From the NCBI GenBank assembly GCA_965112735.1, contig OZ218963.1:1550001-1614000 (forward strand): 64,000 nt of DNA, given 5' to 3'. Shown here in pieces: positions 1-8,869 of the stretch (its first letter is position 1; every line of letters begins with the position of its first letter). A model generated the notes under the pieces. That model saw nothing but the letters and a program-made list of their open reading frames with translations. It was not told the origin of the DNA and did not search any database. A program made the position numbers and the translations under genes. Origin of the DNA: Phaeosaccion multiseriatum. Taxonomy: Eukaryota; Ochrophyta, other classes.

Positions 1-1049
1 GCACACGGTTTGGACCATCTGCTCCAATTGCTTGAAGCGACCTCCAAAGAGCTCACTGTCCGCCCTGCGTGCATCCTCCATCAATGTCTCTCGGATGTTT
101 CCCTCGCGGGTCGTGCTGTGCTTGACCGGATGCGAGATGTTTGTGTAGTCGAGCACTTGCAGCCTATCCAACAGCGTGGTCATGAGGTGCGACGGGAAGC
201 TCCACAGCTCGAAGAGTCCCGTCATGGAGCTATTGAAGGCGACATTGTCTGTAATCTTGTGCATGCAATAGGCGTACATTTCGTGGGCCTTGGAGCATAT
301 CTCGAGCGTAGAAAGCCACATGAAGCGTTCGAACGCCTCAAACCTAATCATTTCCGCCACCACCGCATCGTGCGTGCGGTTGGTATGGAGCATTCTGGTG
401 AGATACTCAGCGTATGACTCCTCCTCTAGTGTAGGCTCGACTGATTGGCACCACCTCGCGAAGTCCTCGTTGTTCGCGTCTGGGCAGCCAGCATTCTTCG
501 ATGGTCCGAGCTGGCCGACGCTAAAGTGCGTGGGAGGAAGAATCGCGCATTTCGTCAGTGCCTCGCCATTAATGCAATTTCTGCTATAGTTATATCTTGT
601 CGGGAGTGGTCTCTCCGTCCAATACGCCTCCTCTCCTGCAGCGTGATAAAGGACGCCTGCGGACAGCGTAGGGCAAGGTGCAAGGTTTAGTATAGGAGGA
701 GCACCTACCTACTAGACTTGTCCCCCCCCCCCCTTCTTCTTATGCACTCACCACTGAGGATGGCCTGGAAGGGGTCCCGGATGAAGTGGCCGACAGCGAG
801 CGAGTCGAGATCGGAAGGAAAGTGCTGCCGCCCACATGGCCCTGACCTCCGTGGGCCCTCCCAGGTTTCAGCAACCATACGCGCCGTGCTGATAGCGTGT
901 TTGGAGAGAACGAAGCCTGTCTTGTGATGGGCACAGACAATGGGCTCCAAGCCGACTGAGTTGTCCACAGCGGCGGACACGAGCATGATCTTCGGCACGC
1001 TCATTGCAAGCACCGCTGCGAGCATGAACGTCATCCACAGTGCCATCAT
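1..1049 (-). CDS. Sulfotransferase-like protein, 5' part (exons 752-1049 and 1-656; runs off window)
   Basis: The coding sequence joins 1049-752 to 656-1 on the minus strand across a 95-bp intron. The donor is GTGAGT and the acceptor TCCGCAG; a Gly codon is split 1+2. The N terminus (MMALWMTFMLAAVLAMSV) is a signal peptide or signal anchor. It is followed by HHKTGFVLSKH, which resembles the PAPS 5'-phosphosulfate-binding loop of sulfotransferases. The segment HFIRDPFQAILSG, followed after the intron by VLYH, resembles the 3'-phosphate-binding motif. The downstream exon is open to the window edge and has several potential N-glycosylation sites. This suits a Golgi or secretory sulfotransferase that moves sulfate from PAPS to a glycan or protein. 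The acceptor substrate cannot be predicted, and the C terminus lies outside the window. The family call rests on the two PAPS motifs and their spacing. Confidence 0.72.
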
Positions 1050-1149
1050 CCCGGTTTTATTTCAACAAGGGGTACTAATTAGAAAAGAAAAGTAATCGGT
1101 GGAAAAAAATCGGTGGAAAAAAGGGGGGGGGGTAAAAAAAATACGCTTT
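1050..1149. other. Upstream region of the sulfotransferase-like gene
   Basis: This 100-bp stretch is A-rich with a G run near 1123-1132. It lies directly upstream of the minus-strand start codon and so should hold its promoter or 5' UTR. No specific element was recognised. Confidence 0.3.
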
Positions 1150-1239
1150 ATTCACAAGCGACAGCCAGGATTCGAACTCGCAATAGTCTTGTTAGAAGTC
1201 GTACTTTTGCTAGACTGATACCTCCCGACTATTCTAACA
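1150..1239 (-). repeat. Family-2 palindromic element, truncated copy
   Basis: Positions 1190-1239 read TGTTAGAAGTCG...TTCTAACA, a 50-bp deletion derivative of the palindrome found complete at 36455-36543. Positions 1150-1189 match the end of the family core next to it (TTCACAAGCGACAG with a TTCGAAC motif). This is an old, shortened copy. Confidence 0.75.
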
Positions 1240-1496
1240 GGCGGCCTAAGACTTAGGCGGGGGCCGGAGGCCCGCGGCCTAGGGCAGGAGACGCCAACTA
1301 GGCGCAGGTCCAGGGCGGGAATATGCTCATATGCCCCTGGGCTGGCCCGGAACCCGCCCGTGTCTTCCCTTTCCTTTTTTTTTTTTAACACTCGATTTCG
1401 TAAGGATCGCCCAAATCGCCCGATTTCCCCCCCAATTTTTTTTGGCACATACTCGACCCCTGACACGCTATTGTAAAGAGTCACGTTCCTCTCCAC
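1240..1496. other. Intergenic, no gene seen
   Basis: The stretch is GC-rich with short homopolymer runs (T at 1374-1386, C and T near 1427-1442). No coding frame with recognisable homology was found on either strand. Confidence 0.4.
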
Positions 1497-1710
1497 CTAG
1501 GATAGGAGTAGCCGCATGGACAAGGTAACAGCAACCCCAAAGCCAGCCTGGCAGCCAGCCTTGTCTCTATTAGCTTTATCCGTGAGCCATCCTAAACGAC
1601 CAACCTGCTGGGAGGTGAGTGAGAAACGGGCCACGCACCGTTTCTCACCGTATTTGCCTGGGCCTGGGCCATTTGGCATAATACTGACTTTCAACACTAT
1701 CCACTATCCG
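1497..1710 (-). repeat. LTR-like repeat, inverted relative to the copy near 29.8 kb
   Basis: The reverse complement matches 29712-29930 in order. Shared blocks include the GGCCCAGGCCCAGGC segment, GGTCGTTTAGGA, AAGGCTGGCTGC and GGGGTTGCTGTTACCTTGTCC. The 29.8-kb copy also shares the start GGAAGGCCTCAG and CCATAAGTCAATGG with the gypsy LTR at 29461-29678. The repeat is therefore probably a solo or partial LTR of a related gypsy-type family. Confidence 0.6.
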
Positions 1711-1789
1711 CTATAGCCGGCGCGCTAAGTAAAACGACATGCGCACGACCGACATGCGCTGTCGTGTAAAACGACGTACGCACAACCGA

Positions 1790-2000
1790 CATGCCATCAC
1801 AAAAACGAAAACCCTTAAATAGGCCAAATTGGGGCTAAATTAAGGGCTTAATTAAGGATCCGATTGGCAGCTTAATTTCAGCTTATGTGGGAGACCTTTA
1901 GGCCTTAAATAAGCCCGCCTGGTTCTGCTTATTTAACACCTTATTTAAGCCCGCCTTATTTAACATCTTATTTAAGCCAGCCTAATTCAATTAATTAAAA
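1790..2000 (+). repeat. AT-rich TTAA/TTAAG-type repeat
   Basis: The repeat begins with CCATCACAAAAACGAA. It contains many short alternating blocks such as CTTAATTAAGG, CTAAATTAAGG and AAATAAGCCCGCC. The same opening and block style recur at 29933-30180 in the same orientation, again next to an LTR-like repeat. Confidence 0.6.
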
Positions 2001-2159
2001 CAAATAAAATATCACAGTAATAACCACAATGAGGGGAAATCATATTTTAATTATCTCGTATGTAATTGTATCTCGGACGTGCTAAAAAAATAGAGGCCGC
2101 AACGCTTGGGCGCGGAGTGATTGGGCACAACTACACTGCTACGCTGCGTGCTCCACCTC

Positions 2160-2238
2160 TAGCCGACCCGGCCTCCTTGTCCTATTCAGCCTGCTTCTCG
2201 GCGTCCAAGGTGCCTTTGATGAGCTTGGAGACCACCTG
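2160..2238 (-). pseudogene. Possible C-terminal gene fragment
   Basis: On the minus strand a short frame encodes QVVSKLIKGTLDAEKQAE and a stop. It is cut at 2238/2239 by the palindromic element cluster. It may be the last exon of a lost gene. No family was recognised, and the fragment is too short to trust. Confidence 0.2.
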
Positions 2239-2773
2239 TGTTACGATATAAGGCATCCCAATATGCCTTCAGTATTATCCAAACGTTTGGATAATACTGA
2301 AGGCATATTGGGATGCCTTATATCGTAACAAAAGGTGGGTTCCTTGAGCCCTACACCTTCGCACCGGGGGGTTGGCGCTACCGACACGTTCGTCCCTAAA
2401 TACTGTCCCTTTGTTTATCCCACCAGTTTTCACGTGCTTTTTTCAACAGGGTACGACCCTCTGGTATCTCCTTGGGAACCCCCCTCGGGAAACATCATAT
2501 TATTTTTTCCTCTTTCCTCAGGTAGGACTCGAACCCCTCTTTTGTTACGATATAAGGCATCCCAATATGCCTTCAGTATTATCCAAACGGCGTTTGGATA
2601 ATACTGAAGGCATATTGGGATGCCTTATATCGTAACAAAAGGTGGGTTCCTTGAGCCCTACACCTTCGCACCGGGGGGTTGGCGCTACCGACACGTTCGT
2701 CCCTAAATACTGTCCCTTTGTTTATACGTTTGGATAATACTGAAGGCATATTGGGATGCCATATATCGTAACA
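2239..2773. repeat. Family-1 palindromic element array (palindrome, core, palindrome, partial core, half palindrome)
   Basis: Positions 2239-2330 form a perfect 92-bp palindrome with termini TGTTACG...CGTAACA. Each arm also contains its own 7-bp hairpin (AAGGCAT with ATGCCTT). A 212-bp core follows (2331-2542), then a second palindrome (2543-2637), a 5' fragment of the core (2638-2726) and a half palindrome (2727-2773). The core end at about 2521-2538 carries, on the minus strand, GGTTCGAGTCC, which matches the RNA polymerase III box B consensus. No coding capacity was seen, so this is a non-autonomous element. Confidence 0.85.
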
Positions 2774-3033
2774 CCAACCCACCTGCATGACATGACGAGC
2801 GGCGTGATGTGATGCCTCTCCTGCAGATGCTGCTGCTGCTGCTGCTGCTGTCTCGGCGCTGCCTCTGCGGAGCTTTGAGCCGGAGGGACGGAGGGGGGAG
2901 GGAGAGAGGGAGCGCATCAATTCCTACGGGCATCTTCTGCTTTTCTCCTATGCCTCTCTTCCCATGCTTCTCTTCTATGCTCCCTCCCCTCCCCAAAGGA
3001 CTCTCTCTCTCTCTCTCTCAGCCACCCACCCAC
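2774..3033. other. Non-coding stretch with a local duplication
   Basis: About 60 bp at 2771-2830 (CCCACCTGCATGACATGACGAGC...) is repeated in diverged form at 3022-3080 (CCCACCTGCATGACGAGC...). Between them are a CTG run (2829-2850) and a CT microsatellite (3000-3020). It may contain a duplicated exon end of the minus-strand AT-hook frame that follows. Confidence 0.4.
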
Positions 3034-3666
3034 CTGCATGACGAGCTGCGTGACGCGATGCCTCTCCTGCAGACGCCTGCCCTCCCTTGGCGCCAGCCGC
3101 AGCTGTTCCTCTCCTCCTGAGCTATCTGCCGGTGTCCCTCTTGCTGATGCTTCCTTGGTGCAAGCAGCAGCTGCTTCGGCGCGTGGGAGGGCCGGAGAAG
3201 ACGTCTTTGCTGGTGCTACAGATGGTAGTGGAGAGCCCAGAACTGTGCCCTCTCTCTCCTCAAAGCTGCCTGGAACTACAAATCCCATCTTGGCCCAATT
3301 ACCCCGATTTCTGTCGACCGTTTCCTGGCGTACAGGACCTGGCTTTGCACTTCCCTTCGCGCTCTTGCTCCCTGTGGGTCCTCCTCGCCCTCTCTTTACT
3401 GGCCCAGCAGCCTTCTTTGCTGGCGCTGCAGCTCCATCCAACTTGGCGGAAGTGTCCTTGCTCCCTCGGGGACGTCCTCGCCCCCTCTCTTTCTTCGCAG
3501 GAGGAACTGTAGGAAAAGCAGCAGCAGGAGCAGCAGCTACAGCAGCAGCAAAAATGGCAGTGCGTGCGATGTAGGGGTTAATAGACCCCCGTGCTGCTGC
3601 TTCGAATATCGTGCTAATAGGGCTGGCCCGAAGGGCCAGCCAATTAAATTCAAATTCCCCCACCAC
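3034..3666 (-). CDS. Hypothetical basic protein with AT-hook-like motifs (5' exon)
   Basis: A 211-codon frame on the minus strand ends at a plausible donor (CATGCAG followed by GTGGGT) near 3033. It has an Ala-rich N-terminal stretch. RGRGRPRGSK at residues 61-70 matches an AT-hook core, and KRGRGGPTGSK at 91-101 is a second hook-like motif, followed by low-complexity basic and acidic sequence. Such hooks bind the minor groove of AT-rich DNA, so a chromatin or transposon-encoded DNA-binding role is possible. The downstream exon is not certain; a diverged duplicate of the exon end lies at 2771-2830. No catalytic domain is visible. Confidence 0.4.
3620..3645. repeat. Short perfect hairpin
   Basis: GGCTGGCCC, GAA or TTC, GGGCCAGCC gives a 9-bp stem with a 3-nt loop inside the first codons of the AT-hook frame. 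Function is unknown. Confidence 0.45.
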
Positions 3667-3720
3667 AACTGGCGACTGGCTAGTGGATTACAACAAGCGA
3701 AGAGACTTTGCCCCCCTTTT

Positions 3721-5828
3721 TTGGCCCTGTATTGGCCTTTCTATGGCTTAGAAGCTGCGAATGAACTGCAGAATACACACTCACAGGGCCCACCATACAT
3801 CTTGCTGGCGGACTGGGTCTCTGGAATGAGCTCGCCATTGCGATTGCGCTTCCAGGTCCGCTTGTCGGTATGCAGCAAGTCTTCTCCTTCCCTGTGTGCA
3901 CGCTCACGCCACCCCTCCCAACCTCCTGCTAATGCCCACACTTCTCGCACATCTTACAGGCCCTATCAACCGCCGCAACAACCACCAGAACCTCCTCAAT
4001 GCACTCAGAGGCAACCTCGGGCCGCTCAGCACTGGCGACAACACCAAGGGACATTCGACATGGGCCCAACCCAGCAGCAGACACAAGAGACGACGATGCT
4101 TCAGCAGCCCAGTGAGCGAAGAGGGTCTTGTCAGGATACGTTTGGATAATACTGATGGCACATCAGACGCCATATATCCTGACAAAAGGTGAGCTCTGGG
4201 AGTCCTACCTTCACATCGAGGGGGTGGATGCTACCAACACGTTCGCTCCTAAATACTGTCCCCATGCCCATACCATTTTTCTAGTTGTTTCACACTTAGG
4301 GTACCACCCTAATCTGGTATCTTTCACGGGCTCCCCCTCCCGGGAATATCTTTTGCCTCTATGGCGCTGGTAGGACTCGAACCCACATTTTGTCAGGATA
4401 TATGGCGTCTGATGTGCCATCAGTATTATCCAAACGTTTAGGTCTCCCCTTCACGGACACCGCAGCGACAGTGGCAGCTCATCATCCAGCAGAGCCGTCC
4501 GTGACAGTCACGCTTGTAGAGGACGGCAGTCGAGGGATGAGCAGCACTCTCTGCCTCAGCTTCAGCATACAGAGAGCTCTCAATCGCGACAGCAAGAAAG
4601 GAAGGAGCAAGAACAGAAGCGTCGTAGACTGCTGGAAATGGTGCTGCAGCTGAGGGAAGACGCTGTGAAGCGCCTTGACTCCATGAAGAGGATACTGCAA
4701 ACACCAGTCAACCACCAGCAACTCTCTCCCCACCGGCAGTCCTCTCCTCCTTCTCAGCGTATGGAGCGGACTCCTTCACCACCACGAGGACGTACTCAGC
4801 AGCGCTCGTCTACAATGTCGCGGCAGCAGCATCAGCAACCTCAGCGCTCGTCTACAACGTCGCGGCAGCAGCAGCATCAGCAGCAGCAGAGACTGGAGAG
4901 TGGGGGGAAGCTCGAGGTACTGGAGGAGGAGAAACAGCGGCTGCAGGTGGAGAAGGAGACACAGCGGCTGCAGGTGGAGAAGGAGAAACGGCGGCTGCAG
5001 GAGGAGGAGGAGAAGGTGAGACAGCAGCAACAGCGCTCACAGCGCCAACAACAAAAGCTGACCAGTGGCGGGCCACAGCAGCACCCGCAGCCCTGTCAGG
5101 AGCAGCTGCTGCAGCGGGAACAACAGTACCATCGGCAAGAGCGAGCACCGCAACAGCAGAGATTGGAGCAAGACCAGAAACGTGAGGGACAGCTCGAGGT
5201 GCAGGAGAAGCGGGAGCAGCTGCTATTGGAGCAAGAGATAGTGAAGGAAGAGCAGCTGCAGCTGGGGGGAAAGCTGGAGAAGGCGGAGAGAGTGAAGGAA
5301 GAGCAGTTGCAACTGGGGGGAAAGGAGGAGAAGACACTTGATCAGCAGCAACTGCATGAGGATGAGACGCAGAAGAAGCAGAGGCAGCTGCTGGTGAAGG
5401 AGGAGCCTCTGCAACTGCAAGAAGAAGGGAAGGATGAGGAGCTAAAGTTGCGATTGGGGAAGGAGGAGTCAACACTGCAGTTGTCTCCACAGGTGGTGCT
5501 GCAGAAGCGCGAGATTGAGCTGCAGGCCTCTCTACAGCAGGATGTGGAGGAAGAGGAGGGCAAGGGAAGCTCCGCTGAGTGGGAGGAGCTTCATTTGTCT
5601 TTGGGCCTGCCGATGGTGGACGCGAACGGGCCTCAGCGCTTAGGTCAGCTGTACCCTGGGCGGATGGCACCAGTTGGCATTGGTACCGGGAGGTTATCAC
5701 CCTTCAGTCATTGGCAGCTTAGTACTGACAGCTTTTGCGGCAGTACTTGTGGATCTTGGATGGGCATGCAAGGGCGCGGAAGATCATGGAGAGAGATGGC
5801 AGCAAAGAGCGGTATGGGGAATGACTGA
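3721..5828 (+). pseudogene. Gln-rich coiled-coil reading frame interrupted by a short element
   Basis: The frame runs from 3721 to 4128, is broken by a family-1 element (4129-4440), and resumes at 4441 up to UGA at 5826-5828. The two parts differ in frame by exactly the inserted length plus the 5-bp duplication GGTCT, so excision restores one continuous frame. The product is very rich in Gln, Glu and Arg. Heptad-like repeats such as KEKRRLQEEEEKVRQQQQ and repeated EEQLQLGGK units predict a long coiled coil over roughly 4900-5500. No enzymatic motif is visible. The nearby polypurine tract and LTR-like start at 6605 suggest a structural protein of an LTR element, but that is inference. Confidence 0.5.
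4129..4440 (+). mobile_element. Family-1 palindromic element, diverged copy with target duplication
   Basis: This 312-bp insertion starts TGTCAGGATACG and ends ...CCAAACGTTTA. It has the same order as the 2331-2542 core (CCTAAATACTGTCCC, GGTATC, GGTAGGACTCGAACCC) and related arms. It is flanked by GGTCT at 4124-4128 and 4441-4445. On the minus strand, 4370-4386 forms a tRNA T-arm-like stem-loop, with GTGGG and CCTAC around TTCGAGT. Arm hairpins keep pairing despite substitutions (AAGGC/GCCTT here becomes ATGGC/GCCAT). Confidence 0.85.
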
Positions 5829-6254
5829 GAGGGGGATGGCGGAGAAGAGGGAGGGGCAGCTGATGATGGTAATGGTGTGCCTCTTCCGCATACTGTGTCT
5901 CTTGTCTCACAGCTGACAAGGGAGAGACAATACCAGCGGGGAGTGGTCGTGTTGGTACGAGGTTCGGTGTGGGGGGATGCTTGGGCGACGCGGGCTTGGC
6001 CTTGTCTGGTGGTGCATGTGCAGCCTGATCGTTCGCTTGAGCTTGTCCCTCTGGATTTTCGTGTAGGGCTCACAGGACGTGAGGCTCTGCAGCATCTGGA
6101 GGGTGTGTTTCGTGGGTACCCTCGGCGGAATGGGCGGTTTACGGCAGATCAGAAATGGTTCATCAATCAGCGACTCATTTCAATTCGACCGCTTGACTCC
6201 GCCGATGTGGTGGGCTGTGACCCCGAGTTTGGAGGAGAGCAGCTGTGGACCTAG
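5829..6254 (+). CDS. In-frame continuation after UGA, hypothetical
   Basis: The reading frame that stops at UGA 5826-5828 stays open without interruption to 6254, adding about 141 codons. The segment includes VVVLVRGSVWGDAWATRAWPCLVV, a Trp-rich stretch vaguely like a PWWP or Tudor beta-barrel, and ends EFGGEQLWT. It may be a C-terminal domain reached by stop-codon readthrough, or it may show that the UGA is a mutation. No firm family assignment can be made. Confidence 0.4.
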   Translation, partial: EGDGGEEGGAADDGNGVPLPHTVSLVSQLTRERQYQRGVVVLVRGSVWGDAWATRAWPCLVVHVQPDRSLELVPLDFRVGLTGREALQHLEGVFRGYPRRNGRFTADQKWFINQRLISIRPLDSADVVGCDPEFGGEQLWT

Positions 6255-6604
6255 CATGCTCGCGATTGGAGGGAGACGCGAGAGGCTGGGGCCTCTCTAA
6301 CATGGCGGCGCTCATCTGCACGCGAGGATGAGTGTTGGTGACTAGTAGAACCTTCTAGTGAGTAGGTTTTTACGACTGTAGCTGCGGGCGCGTGCTAGAG
6401 GTGTTGGTTGCTCTCTGGGTATTGGGGTTGTTTACTACTTAGTATTTCATATAAACGGCCTTGGGTTGGCTGGCAATGTTTTCTTTTCATATAGACGACT
6501 GAGTGTGTCGGACTTGTTTGCTTTCATATATTTAGCACGTCAGTGTTACGTGTTGAGCCTTTGACTGGTTGCCTCCACACAGAGTGTCTCGGCAAGGGGG
6601 GATC
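6255..6604. other. Non-coding stretch ending in a polypurine tract
   Basis: There is no coding frame. Two similar segments with TTTCATATA(G/A)ACG occur near 6448-6495. The stretch ends in GGCAAGGGGGGATC, a purine tract of the kind that primes plus-strand synthesis just before a 3' LTR. Confidence 0.4.
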
Positions 6605-6800
6605 TGTGGTGGAGGTGGGACAGGCTCAATTACGTATTATTAGGTAGGCAGGGTAGTAAGTCAATGATGTGGGAGTGGGACGCGGCCTTTTTTAGGGCCT
6701 GGTTGGCCCCTCGGCACTCCTGAACCCGTATAGACCAAGTGGGTAGCTCTCCTATAAAACAAGAAAGCTTAGGGTGGGATAGTCTCTATTATTAAAATAC
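6605..6800 (+). repeat. Possible LTR
   Basis: It starts TGTGGTGGAGG immediately after the purine tract and includes a TATA-like TATAAAAC at about 6753. It is followed at 6802 by TGGTGCCAGGATTGG, which looks like a tRNA primer-binding site. Having a polypurine tract on one side and a primer-binding site on the other is odd for one LTR. The right edge is uncertain, and no second copy was found in the window. Confidence 0.35.
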
Positions 6801-6981
6801 TTGGTGCCAGGATTGGTCTCTTCTCTCCCCTATTGAGATCGGAACAGCACGCTCAGCTTGGGGGTACCTTCCTCCTCTTAGGCAGAGGGAGGTAGCGGCC
6901 CCACATCTGTCTGAAGTGCGCACGCTGGACTTGAGCACATTCCAAATTCCAGCTCCTCATCTAGTTGTTTTGATATTGCTC

Positions 6982-7884
6982 TCAGGCGCATGTTAAATCG
7001 ACGTTGGAATGTCTATCCTTCCACACCCCTTCTTCCAGCAACGGGTCGCAATGTTCCAGCCGGTAGACTTCGCCGGCCCACGCATGGTGGACGAATGAAA
7101 ACTCCACGCACTTGAAGCCATCACATCCCCAGCTGTTGCGCTCTTTGTGGAACAAAAGCATTCCGCTTCGATCCATGTCGCTAAAGAACTCTACATGCTG
7201 GTCGAAGTGCTTGCCGTGAACCTCAACTTGTACTTGCTGAATCTTGATTGCGTCACTGCCTCCCGCCAGGTCGGCAACCGATTTGAATACGCCGAACTCG
7301 CATCCTTCACAATCCACCTTTAGCACAGTAATCGTCCGACCCACGTGCCCAAGGTGCACCATAATTTCCTGGAGGCTGAGCAGTGTGCCATCGCCAAGCG
7401 TGCTGCCTGAGTGTTCTTTGTCTGCAAGCCCAATCAAATGGAAATGGTATCCATGCTCGGAAGCCAATGCATTTGCGGCAGCAAGGTCCACCGTCGGGTC
7501 GAAAGTGTGAACTTCACAGTTTGGAGCCAGCTGGAGTATACTCTTCTCAAAGTCATCTTGCAAGTGGGAACCCACCGAGTACACAAGACAGTCTTTCTGC
7601 TGCGAGAGGTACCTTGAGCCGCAGACGAATTTTCCACCATCCCCAACATCCCCTCCCACACGATCCTCCTCCCCACAGCCCCATTCGGGTTCCCAAGCAT
7701 CATAGCTTTTCTTCATGCTTCCTGTAAAGCGAGAGCTATGTTCGCTCAAAATTTGAAGCCTGCTGCAGTGCTTTTCGTGCCAAGCTTCGACTTTTTGGGC
7801 CCAGTGATCGAAGCAGAAGTCACCCCAATCGACGGCCAGAGCAGAGGTAAGGCACAAGGCCATGATTGCGATGAAACTCTTCAT
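6982..7884 (-). CDS. Secreted FkbM-type methyltransferase domain protein
   Basis: A single-exon gene of 300 residues. Residues 1-17 form a signal peptide (MKSFIAIMALCLTSALA). The domain starts near residue 99 with CLVYSVGSHLQDDFE, the SAM-binding motif I form seen in the FkbM/METTL24-like group. VHTFDPT at 125-131 corresponds to motif II with an acidic residue. VLKVDCEGCEF at 188-197 is the LKxDxEGxE signature of this group. Cys-rich N and C termini suggest disulfides in the secretory pathway. The expected reaction is SAM-dependent methylation, and the acceptor is unknown. The C terminus ends TCA with UGA. The gene sits between repeats with no linked partner. Confidence 0.8.
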   Translation of the reverse strand: MKSFIAIMALCLTSALAVDWGDFCFDHWAQKVEAWHEKHCSRLQILSEHSSRFTGSMKKSYDAWEPEWGCGEEDRVGGDVGDGGKFVCGSRYLSQQKDCLVYSVGSHLQDDFEKSILQLAPNCEVHTFDPTVDLAAANALASEHGYHFHLIGLADKEHSGSTLGDGTLLSLQEIMVHLGHVGRTITVLKVDCEGCEFGVFKSVADLAGGSDAIKIQQVQVEVHGKHFDQHVEFFSDMDRSGMLLFHKERNSWGCDGFKCVEFSFVHHAWAGEVYRLEHCDPLLEEGVWKDRHSNVDLTCA

Positions 7885-8050
7885 TGGAATACAATTGTAC
7901 AGAAGCAGGGCCTTGGTAGCTTACGCCTTCATACAATCGAATCGTGTCCCTACAGGCCGGCCAAATTTGGAGCTCGGCCCCAAGGGGGCCGGCCCAATGG
8001 GTCTAAAAAATTCAGAATTACAATTTCCTTTTTTTTTCAGCGTTGCGCAA
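7885..8050. other. Upstream region of the methyltransferase gene
   Basis: No gene was seen. The inverted pair GGCCGGCC...GGGGCCGGCC at about 7951-7993 can form a hairpin. The stretch presumably includes the promoter. Confidence 0.3.
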
Positions 8051-8345
8051 TCATGAAATGATCATGATCCAGGATCATGATCCATGATCCATTTGGTCGT
8101 GATCGCATCGCATCATGGGTAGGATCAGGGGCAGGGGCCACCAGCAGGATCACATCATGGGTCGGATCAGGGGCAGGGGGCCACAAGGGTACTTAAAGAA
8201 AACGACACGTTTTCTTTAAGTACCCTTGGGGGCCACCAGCAGGATCACATCATGGATTGGATCACACCGAGGATTGAGAACATGATGCAGATCATGGATC
8301 ACGATCCAACCTTGATCCAACTGTGATCCAGTTCTAATCCATTAA
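8051..8345 (+). repeat. GATC/CATGATC-rich satellite with tandem 40-bp unit
   Basis: Units close to GGATCAGGGGCAGGGG(G)CCACCAGCAGGATCACATCATGG recur at 8120-8260 and again at 8960-9060. They are surrounded by dense ATCATGATCC motifs. No coding function is apparent. Confidence 0.7.
8185..8227. mobile_element. 43-bp perfect palindrome with 9-bp target duplication
   Basis: Two 20-bp arms (AAGGGTACTTAAAGAAAACG and its complement) flank ACA. The insert is bracketed by GGGGGCCAC at 8176-8184 and 8228-8236. The sister satellite units near 8970-9040 lack the insert and have a single GGGGGCCAC, so they show the empty site. Confidence 0.85.
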
Positions 8346-8366
8346 ATGTAACTGATCCTACTTTTT

Positions 8367-8865
8367 TTGTGGCTGTGTTCGATTATTCAAAGTGGATCGT
8401 ATGGTCGTGAGGGGGGGGCTTTGGACGTAGACGAGATTGAGGACCTTGATGTCATCGATAATTTGCTCTCTCTTGATGTGATGAAGGTGTACAAGCGTAT
8501 GGCGGAGAAGAAGGACGAGTACGGCTGGATTCCGGCGATGGCGAGGGCCCGCTTGGGCAGTGTCATGTGTTACCTCCCGGTCTGAATTCAGAGGGTAGGT
8601 ACCAGTCTAGCAAAAGTACGACTTCTAACACATGGCTGAAAGCTTTTGCGAGCGTGTACTCTCCTGCGCTAACAATGTTGTTACGGAAGGCAACACACTG
8701 CTCAACGCGAAGGAGGTGGAGATGGTGTGTGTGCTGCGCATGAACAGAGACTTTATGGAGTACATGAGGACAGAGTATCGGGCTGGGGACCCTGCGTGGA
8801 AGGCTAAGGTGTCGGGAGCTGATCGTAAGGCCAGGGACACAGAGTGTGAAGGAGATAAACAGTGA
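8367..8865 (+). pseudogene. hAT-family transposase C-terminal remnant, split by a palindromic insert
   Basis: Two short frames (to 8567 and from 8635) join in phase if the insert at 8568-8634 is removed. The joined part contains the Trp and Pro of the pre-dimerisation segment (YGWIPAMARARLGSV) followed by ESFCERVLSCANNVVTEGN and VEMVCVLRMNRDF. This resembles the hAT C-terminal dimerisation region (sERvFS...N..R..L....v..L..l..N). Upstream transposase sequence is replaced by satellite, so the gene is dead. Confidence 0.6.
8568..8630. mobile_element. Family-2 palindromic element, 63-bp deletion form, with CATG target duplication
   Basis: It starts TGTTACCTCCCGG and ends with the full right arm ...GTACGACTTCTAACA. 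It is flanked by CATG at 8564-8567 and 8631-8634. About 26 bp of the left arm are missing compared with 36455-36543. Confidence 0.8.
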
Positions 8866-8869
8866 ATAT

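Noticed and set aside
2239-2773. CRISPR-like array of repeats and spacers
   Set aside because: The repeats are palindromic element ends, the 'spacers' are copies of one core, and the context is eukaryotic.
2331-4440. A true tRNA gene at the box B-like motif of family 1
   Set aside because: Only a T-arm-like hairpin is present. I could not find a matching acceptor stem, D-arm or anticodon arm in the core.
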